This document shows, in pieces, positions 9,900 through 22,502 of a stretch of 64,000 nucleotides of DNA. The notes beneath the pieces were generated by a model that was not told where the DNA came from, did no database searches, and saw nothing but the letters and a program-made list of their open reading frames with translations. Position 1 is the stretch's first letter. Each line of letters begins with the position of its first letter. The stretch is from Saccharina japonica (taxonomy: Eukaryota > Sar > Phaeophyceae > Laminariales > Laminariaceae): positions 16,020 to 80,019 of the forward strand of contig MEHQ01003774.1 of assembly GCA_008828725.1 (NCBI GenBank), read 5' to 3'. The translations under genes were made by a program, and so were the position numbers.

Positions 9900-12302
9900 A
9901 AGTGTCGTCCGTACACCCACTACGGTACCAAGGTTTTCATCCGACATTTGCACAAGGCATCGTAGTACCCGAGGCGATTTGCCAGAGACAAATCGTACAA
10001 ACGTAGCTGTTTTGAGCGGGCAGCAACCCAAGTACACCCAAAAGTCGTAGCTGTAGCTGTATTACACCACATATCATAGGCCGCGGTCCGGGCGGGCCCG
10101 TCAAAACACGTGGGCCACCTCATGGGCACAGTGGAGGCCGTAGCAGCAGTATCGGTAGCACACCATATATTACGGGCAGCGGTCCGGGCCGGCCCGTCAA
10201 AACAAATGGGCCGCTTCATGGGGGCGGAGCGGTCCATGTAGAGCCCACATCTCATGGGCCGCGGCCCGGCCCGGCCCATCAAATTTCGAAAGGATGGGCT
10301 GCGGCTCGGCCCGGCCCATCAATTTTTTAGAGCATGGGCCGCGGCCCGGCCCGGCCCATCTTTTCCAGAAGTCTCGCCCCGGCCCGGCCCGGCCCATCAC
10401 ATGGCAGCGAGGCCCATGAGACACGGGCTCTATATGGGCCGGCCCGACAATTTTCATGGGCCGGCCCGTGAATTTGACTGGCCGGCCCATGGCCCGGCCC
10501 ATGTCTTGTCCTGTACTGAAAGGTGCATGAGTGTACGCTGACGTGCTTTTGGTACAATTAATTGCTGATTCTTCGTTGTATTTTCGTATTTTGCCGTCTG
10601 GATTTGGAGGGCCAGGTGTTTTCGGCCCATGAGACACGCCTAACCAGTACCCACTACGAGTACTCACACATTTTTTCTCCGTCAACGACTTTGTCCAATG
10701 GCTTTCATCGCGACTGTGGACCACCACCTCCTCGTGCTGCTGCAAAACACCCGCAGTAGCAGCAACAGCAGCAGCACGTGCTGCTGCAACACCCGGTACT
10801 GCTGCTGCGATACAACATGCTGCTGCAACACGCGGTACTGCTGCAATAGTACGTGCTGCTGCGACACCCGGTACTACTGCTGCAATACATTCCTCTGCCG
10901 CGGGACGAAGCAGGGCAAGAGCGTCATGCTGCCTGCATCGCGGAGACGGCGATAAGTATCGTCCGTATACCCACTACGGTACCAAGGTTTTCATCCGACA
11001 TTTGCACAAGGCATCATAGTACCCGAGGCGATTTGCCAGAGATGCATCATACGAACGTAGGTGGTTTTGGCGAACAGCAACCCAAGTACACCCAAAAAGT
11101 CGTAGCTGTGGCAGTACTACACCACATATCATAGGCCGCGGCCTGGGCGGGCCCGTCAAAACACGTGGGCCACGTCATGGCCACAGTGGAGGCCGTAGTA
11201 GTAGTATCGGTGGCACACCATATCCCATGGGCAGCGGTCCGGGCCGGCCCGTCAAAACACATGGGCCGCTTCATGGGCCGGGTGGAGCGGCCCATGAAGA
11301 GCCCACATCTCATGGGCCGCCGCCCGGCCCGGCCCATCAAATTTCGTAAACGATGGGCTGCGGCCCGGCCCGGCCCATCAAAATTTCAGAGGATGGGCCG
11401 CGGCCCGGGCCGGCCCACCAATTTTTCAAGGGATGGGCCACGGCCCGGCCCAGCCCATCACATTTTCAAATGTTGGCGGCCCGGCCCGGCCCGGCCCGGC
11501 CCGGCCCGGCCCGGCACGGACAAACGGCCCATGAAAAGCCCTGGTATACTTTATACCGGCGTTTTTCGAGCCCCACGCCCATTAGTCGGGCACCCCCCCT
11601 GCCGGCCCCCTGCCAAGAAGGGGCCACGGCGCGCGTGACGGGAGTTCCCGTTCGGGGGAACCCCCCCAATTCCGCCACACCAAGGACAGTACGGCACCAT
11701 CCCCGGTTTGTAAACCCGCGGTATCTCTAAAACTCATATTACCCGGGGACGAAAAAAACGATCCGCCGACTCAAACCAGCCACGCAAATGTGTGGAAACT
11801 CCAGCCCCACCGCCCGATCGCTGATTGGATGGGGCTTGTAACTAACGTCGGCCGCACCCGGGGAAAATGTGCTTTTATCCCCGGACCGGAAATCCCTCCG
11901 TACATCTACAACTTCAACAAGGCTGGGACGAAAACCGAGGCCCTCCGCGTCGATACCGTCGCGATCGGTGTGGAAACACCAACCCCACGGGTCGATCGCT
12001 GATTGGCTGGGGCCCAAAATAAGCCGGGCGCAACCTCTAAAACCCCGGAAACGAAACGCGAGACCCCGAGGACGATGCCGCCGCTCACAGGTGTGGAAGC
12101 CCCAGTCCCACCGGTGCTATGGATGATTAACTGTGGCTCGAAAATAGAGCCAGCGCCACCTGGGGACAATAAGGCCCTATCCCCGGATCGGAATTACCTC
12201 TATACGGCCACAACTCGAAACACCCGCGGATGACTAATACGTTTCCCCGGGTCGACACCGCGCCGAACGGTGTGGAAACCGCAACCCCACTGGCCCCATC
12301 AC
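9900..12302 (+). repeat. Recombinant GGCCC element copy plus satellite tail
   Basis: 9900-10360 resembles the right half of the element but is diverged, resembling the 18.5-kb copy. Within the GGCCC array it switches to left-half sequence. From about 10363 to 11932 it matches 7529-9098 at a constant offset of 2834, with at most a mismatch or two near the start. The element terminus is at 11543. The satellite tail 11544-12302 matches 19056-19814 (offset 7512), then stops at the N. Confidence 0.75.
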
Positions 12303-12303
12303 N
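12303..12303. other. Ambiguous base (N) at inverted-repeat junction
   Basis: A single N separates a truncated satellite tail ('ggccccatcac', which in the 19.8-kb copy continues 'tgtttgactg') from the first base of the right inverted-repeat arm. In the arm comparison it falls just outside the paired sequence. It behaves like a join placeholder rather than a miscalled base. Confidence 0.8.
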
Positions 12304-14228
12304 TATACGAGTCCTTACTACCATAGTATATGTATATAATACAGGTCGTCTTTGTGATCTAAACCTACGATATATTCGTTGATACTCAGTTCTGTAAGGC
12401 TATTGGGAAATCGTTCGCCCGTGTTCTGTGTCCAATCCTCATTCGGGATATAGTTCGATGATTTCCCTCTCTGAGGTTTTTTAATTATACAAAACTCGTT
12501 TAATTTTCTGTTGCAATACTATTTCTGGTATAATTTCGACCGTTCATTGCTACTTGCCGAAATCGACTTCCCTCCAGTTCTAATGATCAGACCTACTTCC
12601 TCTGAAAATGTCTAGAGAGCTGATGTCATGGCCAACGTTCGTGCCTGACTGGTGCTTCGATAGGGGGGGGTACCCCCATTTTCACTACCGGGTTTTGGCC
12701 ACTCGGACGAGTGGCTCCGAATTTAACTGAACATTGGACCTAAAGATAGATTGTTCGCGTTACGTAATGTCCCATGACGGTGCATTTGAAACAAGCAAAA
12801 CACAAAACAAGGTTATGAGTGCAGCGTAGTAAAGCAGTCACTCGGCCAAGTGACTATGTACAGGTGAAAACCAAGCACCTATACATGACCCCCCTACCGT
12901 AGTACCAGTCGTCCTCAGAAGCCGGATTGATCCGACGCCTTGTTTATCATGCAAAGTGCCTCTTACCCACCACACGATTCCATATACCTCTGGTACCCCT
13001 AGGCGAATTTGAAAAATGGCACTGCCTTCTTAAGCTGATACTGTTTAAACTGAGGTTTTCTAAGAGGGCGCTGAGCTCTAGTAGGTTAACCTACGTGGAC
13101 CTCTAGTACGACCGTCCGCGGCGTCTTACGCGATCACAGCGGAGTTTAGATAACAAACAGGAGCTCAAAACGATCAAAATTCGGTTCGCCGAGCACTTTC
13201 GTTTCGTGATGCAAACACAGCAATGCCTGCCCTCCCTTGCATATCCCAGAGCCCCAACACCTGCTAGAGACTGCAACGAGCAAGGTATACGTTGGCCCTC
13301 AGCAAGTCGGGGCATTAGAACTGGAGCTTCGGTAAGGATAACTGATAATGATATGGCGGTATCTTATATATACCAGAAATAGCATATGTGCTGCCGTAAA
13401 AATGACGGTTTGAATATTTTGTTCAAAATACTCAAGTATTCTTTTGTTTGTTTCGACCGAAGGGGCCCCTTAAAGTAATGTGCCAGATACCGTGTTTACA
13501 TTGCGTACGTAATTTATATATATAAACCAGCGGAGACTGTTAATAATGGTAATTTGATGACCTGTGTTTGCTCGCTGACGCACCCGTATCTCCTGTTTGT
13601 CTCTTCCCGTACTGCAGCGGTTGAATATGCGAAGCTCCGTGCGTGCCGTGTGCTGCCTGACGATCGTTCTGCTCGGGGGATTGGCAGCATAATTTCAACT
13701 TGCTGGTCATCGCACATCCATTGCTCAGGATCCTTCTGCTGGGAAAGCCCAAGTTGTGAGCGCGCACCTGACTGCGTATCTGTGTCGACGTGTCGACAGA
13801 CAGCTGAACGTTCGATTCCTACTTGACAAGTACATTTGTTGTCTTTTAACATTCCCTCCCGTCCATTATTTTCCTATCTAAACTATACTAAACGTACACA
13901 ACAGGTTAGGCCGTACATATGGCAGGCACAATAAGCAGCACCGAACCTAAACGCCTTCCATGACAGTGCACCCCATGCACAAGTGTATTACACAACTTGC
14001 AACACGGATAAACTGTAATGATATATTATGCCAGGGGTCGTCGAAAACACACATTTCGGACGGCACACACCATGTGCATATTAGGTTTCTGTCAAGTCAC
14101 ATCTTTAGGTGACATTTTTTTTTTTTTTACATCGGCCACGGTTTCTCTTTCTGCCGCGGGTCTTTTCTCTTGCTCTCGGCCGCGGAGCACGCGGAGGCCC
14201 GCATGAACACACGCTTTAAGTTTGGGCC

Positions 14229-14426
14229 ACGGCCCAGCCATTTATTATATTCGCACTTCTTCTGTCTTTCTACCTCCAAAGTCGTAAATCAGATCCGGGG
14301 TTGCAACGTAGGCTCCTCTCCCTGCTCCCCCACTACGTTTCTTGCATCGATTTTTATCGCGCAGAGGGTCTCGTCGATTTTCATAGAAGTGTTGCTAACT
14401 CACGCTCTGGCGCTTTCCGCTAGTCA
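14229..14426 (-). repeat. SINE-like dispersed repeat body (right-arm copy)
   Basis: Exact mirror of 5113-5310 within the inverted repeat. It lies in the opposite orientation to the other SINE-like copies of the window because the whole arm is inverted. Confidence 0.6.
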
Positions 14427-14747
14427 ATATTTGTTTTCGAGAGAATGTCGATTATCGAGTATACTCGGGGCATCTGTGAAACTTCCCAAATACATCATTT
14501 TTTTGCTATTTTTCCTGTTTAAAATATATATATATATATTGGAAATGTTGGGGAAACGTTGCTCGATAACGACCCTTAGTCGTAGTTTGAATGATAAATA
14601 GGAAGCGCTGCCGGGCCAAAGTACCAAGTAGAACCAGGTCACTGCAGTACACATTTAAATTACACGGAGTACAGGCAGTATCAGCAGTGCAAAACCTCAG
14701 AATACTGCGAGTACACTGTTAGCATATGGACGTTGAGATCCATACGT

Positions 14748-14748
14748 N
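14748..14748. other. Extra N inside right arm
   Basis: The left arm, reversed, reads 'catacgtttctatttt'. The right arm reads 'catacgt', N, 'ttctatttt'. The N is therefore an inserted placeholder, not a substitution, and it accounts for the whole length difference between the arms. Confidence 0.85.
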
Positions 14749-15496
14749 TTCTATTTTGTGATGTACAGTCACTACGCACTGATACGAGTATATGAGTATC
14801 TTAGTCTAGATATTCGGGTAATTGCAATATGCGGATAGATTACGTGTTTGTCTTACTCGTAGTGCGCTTTGTTGTATGCCCCAAGCATCTTCATCAGGAA
14901 CGATGCTGAGAACGTTGCTAGAACGTTACTATAACGTTGTAGAGAACATCTCAGGGAACGGTACACACTACGGCAGAACGTAACTGTCCGTAGCATGGGC
15001 ACTGTACCGAGATGATCAGGTGCAGGCATCCCCCACCTCGATTACTCTACTCAACTCTACTCCTCTACTCTATTTTCCACTCTTCTCTTCTCTTCTTCCT
15101 TTTCCCTTGCTCTCCCTGAGATCAACCTTCTTTCCAATATGGCCACATAAGCGCCTTTTCAAACTATGACTTTTCTTCTTCTTCTCATGTGGTCTTCACA
15201 GACACTTCGGTGCCACCTCTGCCATCTCTATCCACAGAGACAGAGCCTCGACACACGCGTCATTCTTTCAGTTTATGAGCCTTGATTTTGGTCTACGCAC
15301 CGACTGGCACCACGGCACGACGTCTCTCGGCGAGCTTGTCACGTTCTACATTCGAAGAAATTTCAAGTTTTCAAGTGCGCAGGAATTTGATTTTTGCTCC
15401 AAAACTCAGAATATCATCATCTACCCGACTGCATCGACATCGGCTTTCTTCATCGATTTTCATTAAGCTCGTTCGACAGGGTTACTACAAGTAGTA

Positions 15497-16104
15497 CTGC
15501 TTGTACGCTTCTACGCGCGAAGCAGTTAAGGATCCTTCTGTCACGCGTTTACGCGAATAGCCTGTACGAGTAATGTGTCCGGTTTCACGCTTCTATGCGC
15601 GAAACTCGTACTCGTACATTCAACATCGTTTTCAAGCCGTAATTGCAAAAATAAGCCACCGACTATTTATGCAAAAACGCACGCAAAGCTTTGTTTTCGA
15701 TACTATGATACTTTGAAGCCATAAGCGTGAAACACGTCACAACACTATTTCTGCTCATCACACGCGAAGCTAGTTCCACAATACTTCCACGCTGTAAAGC
15801 ACGAAGAAACGTTACAAGGTTTCTGTTTCTTCGCCATCACAACTAAAGTTAGTTTCGATCCGGCTCTACGCTATTTACACGCGTAAAATCGCTATCAAAA
15901 CCGTTTCTTCAGGGTACTATGCGCGAAGAACGCACACATAGATTTGTCCTCGTGCAAGTATCGACGAGTAGATCTACAGGTGCTGCAACAGTTCAGCCAG
16001 GTCGTTGACTAATCTGCAACTCCGCGTAGCATCGGGGGGGGTTACCTCCTGCCTACATTTAGGCATCCTTTTCCAGCAACGGCTTCACGCTTTTACGCGG
16101 AAGC
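15497..16104 (-). repeat. Hairpin cluster, right-arm copy
   Basis: Mirror of the CGC-loop-GCG hairpin cluster at 3436-4043, with the same stems and loops. No independent information beyond the inverted duplication. Confidence 0.6.
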
Positions 16105-16392
16105 ACGGCTTAAGACTCGGAAGGAAAACTCGTCCTCGCCCACTGTATATGGGGGAGAAGACCAACAAGCGTTGCATCACGCAGCCAGGCCGTGGATGAA
16201 ATCGGCCACTCAGTCTGCCACGGGAGAGTCAACTCCTGTCGGTTTATCTGCTACTATCAGCTTTTACATCTACTTCGACTACTGCTACTGTACTAGAAAC
16301 GCTGCAACACCACTACCCCGACTTCTGGAAGCATCGATGGTCTACCCTGCAGCAATGCACTCAACTTTTGCTTTTCAAGCTTTTATTTCAGA

Positions 16393-16542
16393 ATGGGAGA
16401 CGACAACACAGCCGCCTGCGATCTCACCAGGGTTCAGCTCTACAGCGTCACCAACGAAGCATCCATCAAGCAGCTGGCCATCACCATCTCCAGCGCATTG
16501 GGGGCCAGCTACGTATTCGGCGACATCTTAGGCAAAACGTGA
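16393..16542 (+). CDS. Small protein or exon candidate, right-arm copy
   Basis: Identical to the minus-strand candidate at 2998-3147: 49 codons from ATG (immediately after a pyrimidine-rich TTTATTTCAG) to TGA. A possible donor (GTGAAC) overlaps the stop. Downstream, 16650-16960 is open in several frames. One of these, around 16810-16935, is rich in TAC, AAC, TTC and AAG codons and encodes a Tyr/Asn/Phe-rich segment ending before a TGA. A multi-exon gene is possible. The function is not recognised. Confidence 0.35.
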   Translation: MGDDNTAACDLTRVQLYSVTNEASIKQLAITISSALGASYVFGDILGKT

Positions 16543-17770
16543 ACACTGCTCTGCTCATTCTTCAGCAAATAGGGAGTTCCAACATTTTCTTGTTGCATTC
16601 CTGGCAATTGTTTCTATTACACTGAAAACGCGGCCCAACCGCGACAACAACAACCGGCACTCGCCCACTTCGAGCAACACGGCCCAGCACAGCATTACGG
16701 GCTGACTGCGAGGACAGGTCTTCACCACATCTTCAGCTCTGCGTTGCCATCATCAACATCATTTCACAGCGATCATCCACTCATACATCTTATCTCTGCT
16801 TCTGCAAGTTTTTTACAACAAGACCGTCTACAGAAGATCATCAGCAGCAGCACCACTTCTTTTCTTCAACAACTACCACTGCTACTACATGTTCAACAAG
16901 GTCTACGCAACAACAGCACGGAAACGAAGATCGACATCACCATGAGCAGAAGCAACTAAGTACTACAGCTGTATTGCACTGCTGTAGGTTGCCTTTGTCT
17001 GTCTTTTATTTATCTTGGTTTTTGGTGGGGGGGTATCTTTTATTGCTTTATATTTGTTGGCATTGCTGTACTAGAGTATTTTCACAGGAGCACGTTTTTT
17101 ATGTAAGATCAAACATGATGCGCACTGCTCTATGCCGTCACGGATAAACATCTGCCTTGTTATCCGTTGATCTTTAGCTTTCCAAAGCTTTCCTTTGAGT
17201 ACGTATCATATATACACACTCACAATGCTGAATGTATTACACACATGTCAGTATATAGCTGGACACATACCTGCATACGTCCACGTTTTCTTTTCGATTT
17301 ATTTCGACTCCTTAGTCCTAGGATCCATTGGGGGGGCTGCAGTAGACACTTTCTTACTCTTTCTTTGCTAGGATATAGCTCGCTGGTCAACACCACAGCA
17401 CCACGAGTATATTTTGCGATACGATTGCGCCCAACGTAGTCTATTGCCGTACTATCGGTACTCCTAAACGTATTGCGAGTACGTACGTATATGCATGTAC
17501 ACAACTGAATAGTTTTCCGCTGTACTTGACGAATGTCATCAGTTTGCTACTTCGATTTCATGTTGCTCTAGGTACCAATTCAGGGGGCGCGTTGAACACC
17601 CAGCAAACGGGTTGATACTTCTTTGCTAGGGTATACTTCGCTGGTATTTACACCTCGATTTGTTTTCATATTTGACGTTGCTTACACCAGGTACTACTCT
17701 GTACACTGGACACACGTCTATACTGCACACTGGACACACGTCTCAGTTTTATCAAATGTCTCTTCAACTA

Positions 17771-17837
17771 GACAAACGGCCCATGACAAGCTTTGGTAGT
17801 TTTCAGAATATATATGAGGAGATTCGTCTTTTTTTTT
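17771..17837 (+). mobile_element. Remnant of a hAT-like right terminus
   Basis: 'gacaaacggcccatgacaag' followed by 'ctttgg' parallels the right-end sequence of the GGCCC element ('gacaaacggcccatgaaaag' then 'ccctgg'). It is followed by unrelated AT-rich DNA and a T run up to the next element start at 17838. It lies directly against the outer end of the right inverted-repeat arm. Confidence 0.5.
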
Positions 17838-19055
17838 CAGGGCTGGTCATGGGCCGACGCTGATGGGCCGGCCCGGCCCATCAATTTCCGATACGATGGG
17901 CCGCGGCCCGGCCCGGCCCACCAATTTTTCAGAGGATGGGCCGCAGCCCGGCCCAGCCCGTCACATTTTCAAACATTCACGGCCGATCCGGCCCGGCCCG
18001 GCCCATCGTTTTTCCAGAAGTCTCGGTCTGGCCCGGCCCGGCCCGGCCCACCACATGGCAGCGAGGCCCATGAGAAACAGGTTCTATAAGAGCCGGCCCG
18101 ACAATTTTCATGGGCCAACCCGTGAATTTGACGGGCCGGCCCATGGCCTGGCCCATGTCTTGTCCCGTACTAAAAGATGCATGAGTGTATGCTGACGTGA
18201 TTTTGGTACAAATAATTGTTGATTTTTCGTTGTATTTTGTATTTCGTATTTTCCCGTCTGGATTTGGAGGGACAGCTGTTTTCGGCCCATGAGACACGCC
18301 TAACCAGCACCCACTACGAGTCCTCTACATTTTTTCTCCATCAACGACTTTGTCCAATGGCTCTCGTCCCGACTGTGGACCACCACCTCCTCGTGCTGCT
18401 GCAAAACACCCGCAGCAGCAGCAACAGCAGCAGCACGTGATGCTGCAACGCCCGGTACTACTGCCGCAATACATTCCGCTGCCGCGGGACGAAGCAGGGC
18501 AAGAGCGTCATGCTGCCTGCATCGCGGAGACGGCGATAAGTGTCGTCCGTACACCCACTACGGTACCAAGGTTTTCATCCGACATTTGCACAAGGCATCA
18601 TAGTACCCGAGGCGATTTGCCAGAGATGCATCGTACGAACGTAGCTGTTTTTGGCGGACAGCAACCCAAGTACACCCAAAAAAACGTAGCTGTAGCAGTA
18701 TTACACCACATATCATAGGCCGCGGCCCGGGCAGGCCCGTCAAAACACGTGGGCCACCTTATGGGCACAGTGGCAGTGGAGGCCGTAGTAGTAGTAGTAT
18801 CGGTAGCACACCATATCCCATGGGCAGCGGTCCGGGCCGGCCCGTCAAAACACATGGGCCGCTTCATGGGCCGGACGGAGCGGCCCATGTAGAGCCCACA
18901 TCTCATGGGCCGCGGCCCGGCCCGGCCCATCAAATTTTCAGAGGATGGGCCGCGGCCCGGCCCAGCCCATCACATTTTCAAATGTTGGCGGCCCGGCCCG
19001 GCCCGGCCCGGCCCGGCCCGGCCCGGCACGGACAAACGGCCCATGAAAAGCCCTG
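17838..19055 (+). mobile_element. Second hAT-like GGCCC element
   Basis: The left terminus CAGGGCTGGTCATGGGCC follows a run of T. The right terminus is the same AAGCCCTG end as the 7239-8709 element, followed by the same tail. The interior is diverged from the first copy: shorter CAG stretch near 18413-18440, several base changes. It has fewer GGCCC blocks and a total length of 1,218 bp. No matching 8-bp duplication is seen: TTTTTTTT on the left, GTATACTT on the right. No transposase frame is present. Confidence 0.65.
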
Positions 19056-20490
19056 GTATACTTTATACCGGCGTTTTTCGAGCCCCACGCCCATTAGTCG
19101 GGCACCCCCCCTGCCGGCCCCCTGCCAAGAAGGGGCCACGGCGCGCGTGACGGGAGTTCCCGTTCGGGGGAACCCCCCCAATTCCGCCACACCAAGGACA
19201 GTACGGCACCATCCCCGGTTTGTAAACCCGCGGTATCTCTAAAACTCATATTACCCGGGGACGAAAAAAACGATCCGCCGACTCAAACCAGCCACGCAAA
19301 TGTGTGGAAACTCCAGCCCCACCGCCCGATCGCTGATTGGATGGGGCTTGTAACTAACGTCGGCCGCACCCGGGGAAAATGTGCTTTTATCCCCGGACCG
19401 GAAATCCCTCCGTACATCTACAACTTCAACAAGGCTGGGACGAAAACCGAGGCCCTCCGCGTCGATACCGTCGCGATCGGTGTGGAAACACCAACCCCAC
19501 GGGTCGATCGCTGATTGGCTGGGGCCCAAAATAAGCCGGGCGCAACCTCTAAAACCCCGGAAACGAAACGCGAGACCCCGAGGACGATGCCGCCGCTCAC
19601 AGGTGTGGAAGCCCCAGTCCCACCGGTGCTATGGATGATTAACTGTGGCTCGAAAATAGAGCCAGCGCCACCTGGGGACAATAAGGCCCTATCCCCGGAT
19701 CGGAATTACCTCTATACGGCCACAACTCGAAACACCCGCGGATGACTAATACGTTTCCCCGGGTCGACACCGCGCCGAACGGTGTGGAAACCGCAACCCC
19801 ACTGGCCCCATCACTGTTTGACTGAGGTTCGAGAGGCCAGCGAACTGGGACGGATAATAAATTTTCATCCCTGCATTACAACAACATGCATACCTACCCC
19901 CCGGGTCGATAGCGCCCCGCACGGTGTGGACACCCCTACGCAATTAGCTCAATCACTGTTTGGCTGAGGTCTGCGGAGCCAGCGCCATCCGGAGCGGATA
20001 CTTGTTCAGGCCCGAATTCCGTATGTTCACGACTTCAACGCACCGGGAACGAAGAACGTGATTTCCCGGGTCGACACAACCTCGCGCGGTGTGGAAACCT
20101 CAGCCCCATCGGCCTATCGAAGATTGGTTGGGGCTCGAACCTAAGGTCAGCGCCACCCTGGCACGATAGGGCACCACCCCCGGTTGGGAAACGCCGTCCT
20201 AACTTCACAACTCTAATCACCTGGCGATGAAATAAACGATCCGCCGGCTCAAAACCGCCCCTCACGTTGTGAAAACTCCAACCCCACCGGCCGATCGCTG
20301 ATTGTCTGGGGCTTGTGAATATAGCCCGACACACCCGGGGACAATATGGTCCCATCCCTGATTCTGAATTTCCTCCACATATTCACAATTCGAACAACCC
20401 CGGGACGAAAACCAAGTTCGCCCGCGTCGATACCGCCTTGCACGGTGAGAAAACCCAAACCCTACTGGCTTACAGATAATTTGAATTCCT
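19056..20490 (+). repeat. Diverged ~178-bp tandem satellite
   Basis: A landmark of the form TGTGGAAAC followed by CCCCAC recurs at 19303, 19481, 19604, 19783, 19925, 20090, 20268 and 20446. The spacings are 178, 123, 179, 142, 165, 178 and 178. Other landmarks in register are 'cgatcgctgattgg', 'cagcgccacc', 'atccccgg' and 'cccgggtcgata'. The array is old, with heavily diverged units and several internally deleted ones. Truncated arrays of the same satellite follow each GGCCC element terminus. Confidence 0.75.
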
Positions 20491-22502
20491 TGGCTGAAGT
20501 TCGTGCAGCCAGTGTTCTTAACCAATGGGAGCAAGAAGGTGCAACATATGCGTTAAACCCGATATAATGGACCTATTTCGTTCGAGTGGGTGTACATTCC
20601 ACATGGATCACCATTACCAGCCCTCGCTTGTCGCAGCTCAATAAGAAGCAAAACGATGCGCTAAGCGCAACGATGTTTGCGCTTGTACATATACTTCGAA
20701 GTATATGGAATGCACATCAAGCGCGCCCAATGAGCGTATCACGCAGCTTAGCACCCACTCGATCGGTCGCATCTAGAGTTGAAGTACTATCGCACTTTTA
20801 TGAAAACGATGCTTGAACTTTGTTTTTGGGTATTTTCGTATGTCGTCGATGACAATGGTTTGGAGAGTAAAGTATGCAAGGCTTTTGACGGCGGGAAACA
20901 ATCGAGACGGGGCGGGACGGTAGTTATTTGGCTTGCCTGGCGGGAAGACAATTGAAGGCGGGAGGGGACGGCGCCGTAAAAACAAATGCCCAAACTAGTG
21001 GCGGGGCGGGACGGGACAGGGCAAGGGGTGCGAAAACTCCCGCCGGAACGGGGCGATAAATTATTTTTTTCACTACGGGACGGGACAGTAAATATCTATA
21101 TATAGATAACATGACAATTACGTCGGCTGGGGTCGGTCGTTAGTTACGAGTGGACCGTAATATACCTAATTTCTTCGTGACGAACGGCCCAACTTTCGAT
21201 CGACAGCTTTAAAATAGTTTTCAGCTTTTCACTTTTTGCTGGCAGCAGCACGACTATTAATAGTCTATAGTCCGTACTTTAGTTTGTCGGCAACGACGAC
21301 AACGCACGGCAGAGCATGGCCGGCATTTAAACAGCAGCAGCAGCGCTTCGCCACCAACTGCTTCGTCGGAGATATCGTAAAACAGGTCATCATACAGAGT
21401 TGATGATGTGCATCAGCAGCACAAGGTCAACTGCTGCTGCGATAGCGCATGCCTAAGTAATGTGGCGTGGGCGCGGAAGCTAAGTGCAGCAGGGCGCGGG
21501 GGCTGTGTGCAGCAGCAGTAGCAGCAGCAGCAACGGGCGGAAGCAGTGGGCGCTTCGGTGCGTAATCACCATGGCGTACTGCTGTAGTCGCCCGATGGCC
21601 GGCATTCGTGCAGCACCACCAGGGAATGACACCAGCATACAGACTATCAGATAGAAGAGCTCATGATGTATAGCTGCACAACCGGCATTTTGTGGACGTA
21701 GAGAGACACCATCATACAGACTACCAGGCAGAGCTCATGGCGTACTACTGCTGCTGCTGCCGCTGCTGCACTGCAGCACAGCAAGCAGCAGTACTCAAAC
21801 AACTTCTGCGACGGTAGCTCAGGCGGAAGATCATACGAGTATGCGTTTATTGCTGTGCTGTTGCGGTACAAATCGCCGACCATCAGATATTCCTGTAGTA
21901 GCGTACATAAATCACTTGCCCGGTGAATAGGTTGCTGTTTTTGGCACTTTCCGTCTGCGCATGAGGTACGCATTTTAAAGTATTATTTGACAGGAAACTC
22001 AGGGGAAATCCTCTCTAAAATAATAGTCATTGCTCCAAGAAAATAAACAAGTCTTACCCGTATGTATAATAAGTACGACGCGTTCCAGGGTACTCACGTA
22101 TATACAGCAGTACTGTATCAAACAATACGTACACCGCCCTTATAATCGTTGTCTCTTCGGGTCTGATGAAAAAAACAGGTACACATTGTCGACTAGTCCA
22201 TATGCCAGCATACATACCCTGGTAGACCGCCATGAGTGTTCATTGGTCAAAAACAACGACATAGCCGATAGGTTCTTCGACTTGCAAGCTGTACTCGTAG
22301 CCCCGTTCGATAGTTGTACGTACTCGCCCGAGAGTATTGTTTCTTATGTTTATTTGACAATCCAACGAAAAAAATAATAGTTTTATAATTTATCCAAGAA
22401 TTATCCAACAATAATTTATCTGGAGAGTTCTTCACTTTCTGTTCCCTGAGCCGTTTTTGGAACGACACTGCACAGTGTCGGATGGCAAGCATAATAATAA
22501 TA
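20491..22502. other. CAG-rich and G-rich DNA without a supported gene
   Basis: The stretch holds a G-rich segment at 20878-21090 with repeated GGCGGGAC / GGGACGGGAC words. It starts with 'caaggcttttgacggcggg', which loosely resembles the CAGGGCTTTTCATGGG terminus of the GGCCC elements. CAG/CTG tracts lie at 21330-21540 and 21745-21790. A partial tandem repeat ('gacaccagcatacagacta', again about 77 bases later) lies at 21620-21745. No coding frame has convincing composition. Confidence 0.5.

Larger units (their letters stand above)
12304..17770 (-). repeat. Right arm of 5.47-kb inverted repeat
   Basis: Reverse complement of 1770-7235 with a single additional N at 14748. It carries mirrored copies of the small coding candidate, the hairpin cluster and the SINE-like body. 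Its outer end (17770, '...tcttcaacta') abuts 'gacaaacggcccatgacaag', which resembles the right terminus of the hAT-like element. No other ambiguity symbols are present. Confidence 0.95.

Noticed and set aside
7215-11730. Open frames reading GRGPARPI, GPARPGPS and similar (also 17793-19242)
   Set aside because: They are translations of the GGCCC arrays, occur in several frames and both strands, and change frame with repeat number; not genes.
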